A stretch of DNA of 35,373 bases from Bacteroidaceae bacterium. Its GTDB lineage: Bacteria > Bacteroidota > Bacteroidia > Bacteroidales > Bacteroidaceae. The position numbers and the translations under genes were made by a program. Under the pieces are notes generated by a model. That model saw only the letters and a program-made list of their open reading frames with translations, did not search any database and was not told the DNA's origin. This document shows, piece after piece, positions 7,151 to 14,626 of the stretch. The stretch covers positions 1 to 35,373 of the forward strand of contig JAGASY010000041.1 of NCBI GenBank assembly GCA_017621515.1, read 5' to 3'. How positions within the stretch are numbered: position 1 is the stretch's first letter; every line of letters starts with the position of its first letter.

Positions 7151-8008
7151 TTAGAACACAAATTTTTCTTTTACTTCAATTTCGATGTCTTCCGGAATCT
7201 TATCTGTTATAGACACATATATAATATCTCTGAGTTCAGCTGTAAGACCGATTTCAATATTTACAGTATATAAATACGACTTTGCTGCTGTTTGAACGAG
7301 TTCTGCTGTCACATCTGCTATTCCGGAATCCATAGTTCTGCCGACAAGGATGGAAGTAGTAGATAAATCTAATCCCTGAAGAAATTTATATTCCCGCATT
7401 CCTGCCTCTGTAAATACAGAATGTAATTCTTCTTCTGTCCTCACTGTGACGAACTGTCCAACTTCCAATGTGTTAGTCAGCATATCCGACGGGTATAGGA
7501 CTGCTTCATCGTATGATGTCTTCCGTATTTCAATGGCATTGTCTCGTTCTATATTGAGAGATATTTTGCTGTTGGCATCCAATTTTCCATATTTCTTACA
7601 GATGTTGTAGCTGCAAGTGCTCTGTGCGGAAGATGGAGCTGTGTAGTGCACGGTATAAGAGTATGCCCCATCATTGTAACTCAATGAATCAGCTGTGATG
7701 AAACAGGAAGATTCCGGTAGCATGACATTACCTATAATATAAGTACAGCTATCCATGTCTATGTATTCCGGACAATATCCTGCAAACTTTTGTAAATCAT
7801 TACTATTGTCCAATCTGATGAGAGTGTCATTAGCAATTGTGGAAAGTTGTGACTTCAAAAAAGAACTTTCCTCAGTAGTCATATCTTTTATAATGATAGA
7901 GTCTGGGATGACTGTGGGTTGGTTGTGGATAGGAAGGTCTGTGTTTTCATCATCGCTACATGCGTATAATAACACAGGTAACGAAATCAATAAAAGTTTC
8001 TTTTTCAT
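7151..8008 (-). CDS. Lipoprotein of unknown function with a duplicated domain
   Basis: This 285-residue protein has a lipoprotein signal (MKKKLLLISLPVLLYAC, Cys17) followed by an acidic SDDENTD stretch, a pattern that in Bacteroidetes often directs surface exposure. I do not recognise the family. Residues about 60-155 and 186-280 look like two diverged copies of one unit: each has a stretch around LDNSNDLQKF / RTEEELHSVF, then DSCTYIIGNVMLPES / STTSILVGRTMDSG, then a beta-rich segment (GAYSYTVHY / KSYLYTVNIEI). The first half carries several cysteines (79, 88, 102, 132, 137) that the second lacks. It lies between two similar FKBP tails, suggesting insertion at the end of that cluster. Confidence 0.75.
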   Translation of the reverse strand: MKKKLLLISLPVLLYACSDDENTDLPIHNQPTVIPDSIIIKDMTTEESSFLKSQLSTIANDTLIRLDNSNDLQKFAGYCPEYIDMDSCTYIIGNVMLPESSCFITADSLSYNDGAYSYTVHYTAPSSAQSTCSYNICKKYGKLDANSKISLNIERDNAIEIRKTSYDEAVLYPSDMLTNTLEVGQFVTVRTEEELHSVFTEAGMREYKFLQGLDLSTTSILVGRTMDSGIADVTAELVQTAAKSYLYTVNIEIGLTAELRDIIYVSITDKIPEDIEIEVKEKFVF

Positions 8009-8137
8009 AAATATTTCATTTAAGGGTTATAGATAAAGTGTAATGTCGCAAATTTTTGCAAACTAAATATTCGTCGTTTTATTTCTTACATGTAACCATT
8101 CACCTCCTTTCTGTTGTTATGCGTACAAATATAAGAA

Positions 8138-8248
8138 ATATAGGTAATGATAAAAAATAACTTCCGCATTTTTTCACTTATGAGCACCTATAAATAAAAA
8201 CTTTGTAATTAAACAGTTGCGAAAATTATTTTTATCATTACCTATATT
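8138..8248. repeat. Inverted repeat pair flanking 66 bases
   Basis: ATATAGGTAATGATAAAAA at 8138-8156 (arm to 8160) is matched in inverted form at 8227-8248, with a single extra A over 22-23 bases. The 66-base interior is AT-rich and has no reading frame. It sits between the FKBP stop (8273) and the lipoprotein start (8008). The near-identity of the arms suggests either a large hairpin or a very small MITE-like insertion. Confidence 0.75.
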
Positions 8249-8272
8249 CAAAACTTGGTATATCAAGCCGGT

Positions 8273-9310
8273 TTATTTCTTTGCTTTTTTCTTTACAACC
8301 GGTGTGACAGCTTTCGTTTCTTCTGTAGGCTTGTTCTCTATGACGTGGAGTTCAACCGTAAAAATCAAAGCGGAGTAAGGCTTGATGTGCTGTCCAGTCT
8401 CCCTGTCGCCGTAGGCAAGCTGGTAAGGTATGTAAAGCTCCCATTTAGAGCCTACCGGCATCTTCTGCAAAGCTTCCGTCCATCCTTTGATTACCTGATT
8501 GCACTGGAACGAGGTTGCACTGCCGCGCTTGTATGAGCTGTCGAACACAGTGCCGTCTATCAGACGTCCTTCATAGTCAACCTTCACCTTGTCCGTTGCC
8601 TTCGGCTTTTCTCCTTTGCCTTCGGTGATAATCTTATATTGCAGTCCGCTTGGAAGCGTGATAACTCCCTCCTTCTTCTTGTTTTCTGCAAGGAAGGCTT
8701 CTCCCGCTTTTCTGTTGCCGCCATACATAGCTTCCTTGTTCTCCTCGTGGCGCGCCTCCATTTTAGTTCTGAACATGGTCTGTGCACTGTCGGTGGTGAG
8801 TTCGTTCTTGCCCATGAGCGATGCGATTATGGCTTTGGCGATAATCGTCTTGTCAATCTTTTTGTCGGGACTGGCAGCATAGTAATCCTTTTCAAGCCCT
8901 TGTGCCATCTGCTCAATCTGCCCGCCGATTTGCTGTCCGGCAAAGTATGCCGATTTTTTCTTGTCGGAAGGGTCGATGCTCACCTTGTCCATGATGCCAA
9001 GTATGAAGTCGTTCACATGAGCCGAGTCTATGCCGAGTTGGTTCTCCATGTATGCCTGCAAACCGTTTGACTGCCATGTGCCGAAAATGTAGGCAATGGA
9101 ATCACCGCCATTGAGCAGTTCCGGTTTCACAATCTCAACCGCTTCTGTACCCGCGTCCTTGCCCTTCTTGCTTTTTTTCTTCTTCTTGTCCTTCTTCGGT
9201 GCCTTCTCGGCCTTTTCTTTTTTATCCTTGTGCTCTGTTGATGCGTATGACGGAGCTACGACAGCACCGAGCATGAGCAGCAGAGATATTGATAACAGAA
9301 TCTTTTTCAT
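8273..9310 (-). CDS. Secreted FKBP-type peptidyl-prolyl isomerase
   Basis: The start at 9310 gives 345 residues with a classical signal peptide (MKKILLSISLLLMLGAVVAPSYA), followed by a very Lys-rich linker (about 28-62), an FKBP N-terminal dimerisation domain (about 70-200) and an FKBP_C isomerase domain (about 215-325) with YEGRLIDGTVFDSS, QVIKGWTEAL and IPYQLAYGD. A second Lys-rich tail ends in KKKAKK. It catalyses proline cis-trans isomerisation and chaperones exported proteins in the periplasm. It is third in a same-strand series of FKBPs (spacers of 104 and 154 bases). The frame upstream of 9310 gives no signal peptide, supporting this start. Confidence 0.95.
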   Translation of the reverse strand: MKKILLSISLLLMLGAVVAPSYASTEHKDKKEKAEKAPKKDKKKKKSKKGKDAGTEAVEIVKPELLNGGDSIAYIFGTWQSNGLQAYMENQLGIDSAHVNDFILGIMDKVSIDPSDKKKSAYFAGQQIGGQIEQMAQGLEKDYYAASPDKKIDKTIIAKAIIASLMGKNELTTDSAQTMFRTKMEARHEENKEAMYGGNRKAGEAFLAENKKKEGVITLPSGLQYKIITEGKGEKPKATDKVKVDYEGRLIDGTVFDSSYKRGSATSFQCNQVIKGWTEALQKMPVGSKWELYIPYQLAYGDRETGQHIKPYSALIFTVELHVIENKPTEETKAVTPVVKKKAKK

Positions 9311-9464
9311 TGTCTTTACATTAAAAAAAGTGACAAGCAAACAAATTGTCTGTCCGCAGAAGAGTTTTCGATGTCTGTCAGGTTATGACTGCAAATACTC
9401 CGCCTACCGGCAAACAACCTGTTTACTTGTCAACGTGTTTATTAAATTTGAATTATGAAAGTCC

Positions 9465-10334
9465 TTATTTTACTTCAACTACTTCAATTGTGAAGATAAG
9501 AGTAGAGAAAGGCTTGATTTCTCCCATATCTTGAGTGTCGTATGCAAGGTTGTAAGGGATGTAAACCTCCCACTTTGAGCCGGCAGGCATCAGCTTAAGA
9601 GCCTCAACCCAACCCTGAATTACGCGCGGATACTTCATGTTTACTTCAAACGGTTTGCCGCCGTTCTTCTCTGTTGAATCGAAAACAGTACCGTCGATGA
9701 GCTTTCCTTCGTATTTCACAGATACAACTGAAGAGTCGGTAGGGAGAGCACCTTTGCCTTCTGTGATAACCTTATACTGCAAGCCGCTTGCTGTAGTTGT
9801 CACACCTTCCTTCTTCTTGTTGGCTGCAAGAAATTCCTCGCCCTTCTTCTTGTTCTCGCCATACTTAGCCTCGTTGTTCTTGTCGTGTATAGCCTTGAGC
9901 TTTGTGTTGAACTCTGTGTAAGCCTCCTCAGAAGTCTTTTCAGCCTTGCCCTTCAAACCGTCGATAAGACCGGCAAGCAGATTCTTCACGTTTACGCTCT
10001 GTGTAGAATCGTCGGCATAGATGTCCTTAGTAAGACCCTTAGACATGTTCTGTACCTGTGCGCCTACTTCAAGACCCTTCATGTAAGCCTGCTTCTTCTT
10101 GTCAACCTCGTTGACAGAGCCTTCCTGCATACCTTTGATGAAATCGTCGATATATGCAGAATCCACACCAAGCTGCATAGTCATGTACTGCTTGAGTCCC
10201 TGTGCCTGAGCTACACCGAGGTCATACGCGATTGAGTCAACTTCTCCTTTGAGGTCTGCTTTCAGTTCGTTCTGACAAGCAGTGAAAGATGCGGCAGTGA
10301 TTGCTGCAGCAGCCAAAAAACCTAATTTTTTCAT
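9465..10334 (-). CDS. Lipoprotein FKBP-type peptidyl-prolyl isomerase
   Basis: This 289-residue protein has a lipoprotein signal (MKKLGFLAAAAITAASFTAC, Cys20). An N-terminal FKBP dimerisation domain (about 30-165, including SIAYDLGVAQAQGLKQYM and QMQEGSV-type helices) precedes an FKBP_C domain (about 180-285) with YEGKLIDGTVFDST, RVIQGWVEALKLMP and IPYNLAYD. It is related to its downstream neighbour over both domains but lacks the Lys-rich linker and tail. It is membrane-anchored, probably in the periplasm or at the outer membrane. It looks like a paralogue made by local duplication. Confidence 0.96.
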   Translation of the reverse strand: MKKLGFLAAAAITAASFTACQNELKADLKGEVDSIAYDLGVAQAQGLKQYMTMQLGVDSAYIDDFIKGMQEGSVNEVDKKKQAYMKGLEVGAQVQNMSKGLTKDIYADDSTQSVNVKNLLAGLIDGLKGKAEKTSEEAYTEFNTKLKAIHDKNNEAKYGENKKKGEEFLAANKKKEGVTTTASGLQYKVITEGKGALPTDSSVVSVKYEGKLIDGTVFDSTEKNGGKPFEVNMKYPRVIQGWVEALKLMPAGSKWEVYIPYNLAYDTQDMGEIKPFSTLIFTIEVVEVK

Positions 10335-10438
10335 TTCTTGTTATTTGTTATTTCTTTTTGTTTATGTCTATGAAATCATCTGCCGGAAGGCTTTTCCGAG
10401 AAAGCCCGGTTCCATGCGGACTGTGTTTGTGCTTCTTA

Positions 10439-11047
10439 TCAGAGAACCTTGATGAGTTCGACATCAAAGATGAGCGTTGAATAAGGCGGAATCATATCGC
10501 CGGCTCCACCTTCTCCGTATCCGAGGAGATAAGGGATATAGAAACGATATTTTGCACCTTCTCCCATCAGCTGGACACCCTCTGTCCATCCGGCTATCAC
10601 CTGATTCAGCCCGAAGTCGGCAGGAGCATTGCGCTTGTATGAGCTGTCGAACACTGTACCGTCAATCAGTCTGCCTTCGTAGTGGCAGCGTACCTTGTCC
10701 GTAGCCTTTGGATGTTTGTCGTTTCCTTCGGCAAGCACTTCATACTGAAGACCGCTCTTCGTCGTAATCACACCCGGCTTCTTGCCGTTCTCTTCAAGGA
10801 ATGCTTTTCCGGCTTCCTTTGCCACCTTTCCTTTTTCAGCTTTCTCGCGGTTCATCTTTTCTTCCTGCTCCTGAAAGAACAAGTTCACGATTTTCTGCGC
10901 CTCTGTATGCGGAACTTTCAATTCGTTGTCTTCAAGTACGTCTGTGATAGATTGTGCAAAGTCCTCTATCTTCAATGTGCCTCTCAGCCCCATCTGCTTA
11001 AGCTGCTGGCCGATTCCAAGGCCAAGAGCGTAACTAAGTTTGTCCAT
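10439..11047 (-). CDS. Cytosolic FKBP-type peptidyl-prolyl isomerase
   Basis: The ATG at 11047 gives 202 residues starting MDKLSYALGLGIGQQLKQMG, which aligns with the mature N-terminal domain of the two neighbouring FKBPs. The 43 upstream in-frame residues look untranslated. There is no signal peptide, so this copy is probably cytosolic. The C-terminal isomerase domain (about 95-200) has YEGRLIDGTVFDSS, QVIAGWTEGVQLM and IPYLLGYGEGG. It is the first gene of the FKBP cluster. The three paralogues therefore cover three compartments. Confidence 0.93.
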   Translation of the reverse strand: MDKLSYALGLGIGQQLKQMGLRGTLKIEDFAQSITDVLEDNELKVPHTEAQKIVNLFFQEQEEKMNREKAEKGKVAKEAGKAFLEENGKKPGVITTKSGLQYEVLAEGNDKHPKATDKVRCHYEGRLIDGTVFDSSYKRNAPADFGLNQVIAGWTEGVQLMGEGAKYRFYIPYLLGYGEGGAGDMIPPYSTLIFDVELIKVL

Positions 11048-11173
11048 AAATAATATTTTCAGTTCATTAACATGATTAGTTTCAATGTATCCCAAGAATA
11101 AAGGCGGCAGCCATACACGCATGAGGTTTGCAGGCTCACCACCGATTTCCAGTAGTATAACGGAATAACCGCA

Positions 11174-11181
11174 CAAAGTTA
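11174..11181 (-). promoter_or_regulatory. Candidate -7 element for the FKBP cluster
   Basis: On the minus strand this reads TAACTTTG, a match to TAnnTTTG. The nearest upstream TTG (11198-11200) is about 16 bases away, closer than usual. It would give a leader of about 120 bases before the ATG at 11047. Confidence 0.4.
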
Positions 11182-11300
11182 CGCTTTATTTCATTGACAA
11201 TCTGATACTACACCATAAATTTTGTTATTTTACCGAAAATTTGTTGCAGCGACGTTTTTATGGGTTGCGGTTTTGATTGATATGCCTTTATGGTGATTCC

Positions 11301-12099
11301 CAATTTGACAAAATGATATTTTCGCCCAAAATGAAAATTTAACATTTGACGCGATTTTTCGCCGGAGACAAAAAAGCGAAATTTTTAGCTTGAATATAAA
11401 CTGTTGTAAATCAAGTAAATACAAAATTTTTCAGAATCTTCAAAAAAGTGCACCGGAGGCAATTTTTTGAAGATTTTCTTTGTTCTGATAACATATTGAT
11501 TACTAATATGTTACATTCAAATACGGTGCTTTTGCTCTCAAACACCCTTAAAAATCCACTCACTTTTAAGTTCCTGTTCAAACACATTGCCAAAGCAATA
11601 AATTATACACTTCTTAACATTTGAGCCGAAGCAAACTGTCTTTTTCTCCGCTCCCCACTGTTTTTTTATTTTCAGCGCGCTGTTTTTGTTTTTTCAGCGC
11701 ACTGGGGCAAAAATTCCAGCGCACTGAAAATAAAATTGCAGTGCGCTGTGAAGAAAAAAACAGTGCGCTGAAAATTTGAAAACTTAGTAGTTTTTTTTCA
11801 AGAACTCTTCGCTATAGATAAATAAATGTAAAAGAGCCATCCCAAAATGAAACACTATTTCACAATTCTCGGAGCCTTCACGAAATGCGCGTAAAAGCCT
11901 CGTTCTTCGGGAAAAGTCCGGTTCGCTTCATTTTGACGCGTGCCAGAGGGCTTGGGATTTTAACATTTGGCAAAATCAAAAAGAAAGCAGATGAATATAA
12001 AAGTGCGCAGGATGTAAGCTAAACGCGAAAATTGCTATTGCTTTGTCAAAACTGAACATGCCTCTAAAAAACGATGTCAAAAATTTTTTTATGGGGCTT
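11301..12099 (+). repeat. Dispersed intergenic element, copy B (full length)
   Basis: This non-coding element of about 800 bp follows the same order of blocks as copy C. A 5' block has GACAAAATGATATTTTCGCC and AAAATTTAACATTTGACG. Next come the conserved words AAATTATACACTTCTTAACA and CTGTCTTTTTCTCCG. Then comes the phased palindrome array (11651-11770), a block AATTTGAAAACTTAGTA, a 3' box with CGCGTGCCAGAGGGCTTG and TTTTAACATTTGGCAAAATC, and the A/B-type end TTTTTTTATGGGGCTT. It fills most of the 1.3 kb gap between the FKBP cluster and the orphan gene. The rest of the gap (11048-11300, 12100-12210) holds nothing else I can name. Confidence 0.9.
11651..11770. repeat. 22-bp-phased palindrome array, copy B
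   Basis: Ten-base palindrome-type units start at 11673 (CAGCGCGCTG), 11695 (CAGCGCACTG), 11717 (CAGCGCACTG), 11739 (CAGTGCGCTG) and 11761 (CAGTGCGCTG), exactly 22 bp apart. A weaker sixth unit at 11651 (CTCCCCACTG) matches 7 of 10 positions in the same phase. The 12-base spacers are AT-rich and differ from each other. The units change from CAGCGCACTG to its complement form CAGTGCGCTG along the array, so the array is roughly symmetric about its middle. Confidence 0.9.
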
Positions 12100-12211
12100 G
12101 CTTCTTGTTTGTAGAGGTGTTGCATTTAGATTATGTAATTACCTGTTTAGCAAGTGCATGAAAGAGTTTTGAAATATAACTTTAACTATTTTGTAAAATA
12201 TATAGAAAAAG

Positions 12212-12242
12212 TTTGCAAATGTGTATAAAACAGTTACCTTTG
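12212..12242 (+). promoter_or_regulatory. Bacteroidetes-type promoter for the orphan gene
   Basis: TTTG at 12212-12215 is followed after 19 bases by TACCTTTG at 12235-12242, a full match to the consensus. The transcript would start near 12250 and carry a leader of about 100 bases ending in the ribosome binding site AGAGGAGG shortly before the ATG at 12349. Confidence 0.8.
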
Positions 12243-12348
12243 CAGTCCGTGGGGTATTAACGAAACGGGAAAACACTTAAATTTTTTATTCACAAACACA
12301 TTAACTCTGTAAAAGATTATGTAGTAAAATTTAGAGGAGGATTGGCTT

Positions 12349-13710
12349 ATGGAACAGATGTCGCAAACGTTGTCTATGTTTGAAACTATGAAGTTGTATA
12401 ACCAAATATTGGAGAATAACGCAGCCGCGGGTATAGTGTGCAGCAATATTCTCAATTCCATATTGTTTTATGCGGCGCAGACATATAGATGTGTAGTCGC
12501 CTTGTATCAGAATTGGAATAGCAAACTGCCTTACAGCGGTCAGCGTTGTATGATTGATTGGGCGAAATGGGCTTCCGATTTTAGAAAAATGTACGCTCGA
12601 ATCTTGTCGCTAATTTTGTCGGACAATTGTGTATTTGGTGAATCTGAAAATTTCGATGAGCTGGATATGAAGGTTCCGAACAGATTCAAAATCGATGTGC
12701 TGGATAAGGTTCGTAATGTGAATACTACCATAAATAAAATTGAAACACGTGATTACCGGCATCTTATACTGAAGTATCTCAAGATAATACCTGACTATAT
12801 AGACAAGATTGCCGCTATGCTTAGAAGACCTTCTTCCGACCAGATTCTGGCATTCTTTGGCACGGCTGAGGACATGTATATGAAGAACTGGTATCAGAAG
12901 GACATAGACCTATATCAGGACAGGAAAGCGGCGATTCCTGTGTGTGAGCTTCATGCCTTCGCCAACAAGGAGAAACAGGAGTGTTGGGCAAGATTGGAAA
13001 ATTCGGGATTTATGGACGAGAAGGTAAAAACGGTCTATGACCCCCGTGTCGGAGGTGATGCCAACATGAATGAACTGGCATATAAGAGATTTCTCGAACC
13101 GAATGGAGAGTTGAACAAGGATGCCGTGAGCAAGTATATATTCTTCAATCGCGCCAAGCTGACAGATGAACAGATATACTGCTTCTTCGGCTACTATTTC
13201 ATGACGAAATATATTAATGAGGATATATCTTCTTCCGGGCAGATAACCAGTGGGAACGGAATACCTAACGGAGAGATGGTGGAGCAGATGTTGCACTATG
13301 TGGACCGGTTGTCAGAGCTGGTTGCACCCGGATATGATGCCGATAGTATGCATCGGGTATGGGAAGTCATGGTCAGCACTGAACTGTTGAGCAAGGAATT
13401 TAAGCCGAGACCACGTGAGAAAGCCAATGCCGGAAAGTTCAGTAAGAAGTTTGTGTGTTGTGTGATTAGTTTTATGTGGGAGAAAGGCTACTATCAAGGC
13501 AAGGGTACAGACTTTATCCGTTTGCTTGAAGGCGGCAATATGAAGCATGCTATCAAGAATTACATCACGGGAAATGCAAGGAGTCTGAAAGGTTGTGTTG
13601 CTAAACAGGGCGATAAGAGCGTGGAACACTATAAAGAGTGTCAGAAGGTCATAGAGCAGATTCTTGCTGAATTTTTCCCTCAGCCAGAGGAAAATGGAAA
13701 GCAGAGCTGA
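12349..13710 (+). CDS. Hypothetical protein, 453 residues, no recognised family
   Basis: I do not recognise this protein. It is well supported as a gene: long open frame, consensus promoter at 12212-12242 and a strong Shine-Dalgarno AGAGGAGG. It has no signal peptide or clear membrane span. The sequence looks mostly helical, rich in Tyr, Lys and aromatic residues, with an N-terminal region of about 240 residues (DKVRNVNTTINKIETRDYRH, then SSDQILAFFG) and a C-terminal region of about 150 (FKPRPREKANAGKFSKKFVC, then IRLLEGGNMKHAIKNYITGN). The repeated theme FFG/CFFGYYF in both halves might indicate related segments. It stands alone between repeat element B and a REP-like repeat, a setting typical of accessory DNA. 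Function unknown. Confidence 0.75.
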   Translation: MEQMSQTLSMFETMKLYNQILENNAAAGIVCSNILNSILFYAAQTYRCVVALYQNWNSKLPYSGQRCMIDWAKWASDFRKMYARILSLILSDNCVFGESENFDELDMKVPNRFKIDVLDKVRNVNTTINKIETRDYRHLILKYLKIIPDYIDKIAAMLRRPSSDQILAFFGTAEDMYMKNWYQKDIDLYQDRKAAIPVCELHAFANKEKQECWARLENSGFMDEKVKTVYDPRVGGDANMNELAYKRFLEPNGELNKDAVSKYIFFNRAKLTDEQIYCFFGYYFMTKYINEDISSSGQITSGNGIPNGEMVEQMLHYVDRLSELVAPGYDADSMHRVWEVMVSTELLSKEFKPRPREKANAGKFSKKFVCCVISFMWEKGYYQGKGTDFIRLLEGGNMKHAIKNYITGNARSLKGCVAKQGDKSVEHYKECQKVIEQILAEFFPQPEENGKQS

Positions 13711-13741
13711 TTTTGATTTTCACAGAACTTTCTTGCTCTAA

Positions 13742-13870
13742 GTGGGTGTATTTGGTGGTTAAGTGGTTGTCTTTGACAGACTCTCATGTGGCGCGTAGCG
13801 ACGGAGGAGTCTGTTGAATACACCCACAAATATACCTTCTGGCACATGAGGAGTATGTGAATACACTTAC
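13742..13870. repeat. REP-like palindromic repeat (GGAGGAGTCTGTTGAA family)
   Basis: GTGGGTGTATT (13742-13752) pairs with AATACACCCAC (13817-13827). Inside that, TTTGACAGACTC (13772-13783) pairs imperfectly with GAGTCTGTTGAA (13807-13818). A further half unit (ACATGAGGAGTATGTGAATAC) follows. The core words also occur in 26863-27149 and 28384-28515. It lies just past the orphan gene and could serve as its terminator. The rest of 13871-14088 shows no gene. Confidence 0.8.
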
Positions 13871-14088
13871 GAAATCAGAAGAAACATCCACTCAAGCACA
13901 ATCGCACACCTATACACAAATGGAAACTAACCGGATACTTAAATATTTTTCTGTGCAGAAACTTTGGAAACTTAGGATACGACAGCTTGGATATGCTTTC
14001 CTTTATCTTTCTATTTGCTGATAATCAGAAAGAAAGGTGATTAAGATTGCTCTCCAAATCAATTTTTCCTTTCCATTTCTTTCCTCCA

Positions 14089-14121
14089 TAGTTTTGCAGC
14101 GTCAGAACTTAAATCTGACGC
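14089..14121 (+). promoter_or_regulatory. -7 element and 5' stem-loop ahead of the DUF5675 pair
   Basis: TAGTTTTG at 14089-14096 fits the -7 consensus (no clear -33). It is followed at once by a perfect 8-bp stem with a 7-base loop, GCGTCAGA (14099-14106) and TCTGACGC (14114-14121). The stem would lie at the 5' end of the mRNA and could stabilise it or act as an operator. A GGAAAG ribosome binding site precedes the ATG at 14150. Confidence 0.55.
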
Positions 14122-14149
14122 ATGTATAACTATTAAAAAAGGAAAGATT

Positions 14150-14626
14150 ATGAAAATGAAAGTAGTCAGAACTTATGGTGATGCTTCCTCTACTAACGGA
14201 ACTTTTTATGTTCATGGCATCCCGTTCTGTGAAACGATGGAGTCGCCTAAACATGGTAGTGTCTTCAATCGGTGTATTGCTCCCGGGGAGTATAAGCTGG
14301 TGATGGTGGTCAATGAATTTTCATCGTTCAGTCCCAAACTGGTGAAGGCAGAGAGATTCAAGGATATAGGCATTCGTCCCGGTGAGAATTGCTGGGAAGC
14401 GCACGGCAACATTCTTGTCGGTGAGATTTGCACAGGCGACAACCATCAGCTTGTGGGCGGCAGGACGATATTCGCGCGCCTTGTCGATACAATCAAGGAG
14501 GCATACGCATACGGTGATCGCAGGTTTACGCTGGTAATTGAGGAGTCGCCGGACTTTGAGTATGTGGAAAATGCGGAATGTTATGCGTCAAGACAGAAAG
14601 GAGGGGAGTATGGAGATTGTCATTAA
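14150..14626 (+). CDS. DUF5675-like protein, divergent copy
   Basis: This 158-residue protein shares the layout of the next gene and of DUF5675: an N-terminal strand region with FYVHGIPFCETMESP, IAPGEYKLVM (compare AIPEGTYGIA downstream), then a block around AHGNILVGEICTGDN and GGRTIFARL (compare the HWGN, GCILVGDN and NSRKIFMKL motifs of its neighbour). The usual GC pair of the family is replaced: the glycine is followed by EIC, so the cysteine (residue 94) sits two positions later. There is no signal peptide. It overlaps the next gene by 17 bases in another frame. The function of the family is unknown; it is often found in phage or accessory contexts. Confidence 0.7.
   Translation: MKMKVVRTYGDASSTNGTFYVHGIPFCETMESPKHGSVFNRCIAPGEYKLVMVVNEFSSFSPKLVKAERFKDIGIRPGENCWEAHGNILVGEICTGDNHQLVGGRTIFARLVDTIKEAYAYGDRRFTLVIEESPDFEYVENAECYASRQKGGEYGDCH

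Noticed and set aside
11048..11176. N-terminal extension of the cytosolic FKBP
   Set aside because: The extra 43 residues do not form a signal peptide and have no match in the paralogues, which align from the ATG at 11047.
11673..11770. A CRISPR array
   Set aside because: Repeats are only 10 bp and spacers 12 bp, spacers are partly shared between loci and low in complexity, and there are no cas genes.
11673..11770. Plasmid-type iterons of an integrated replicon
   Set aside because: 22-bp iterons exist in plasmid origins, but here the conserved part is a palindrome, there is no Rep gene nearby, and the array occurs three times in ordinary chromosomal context.
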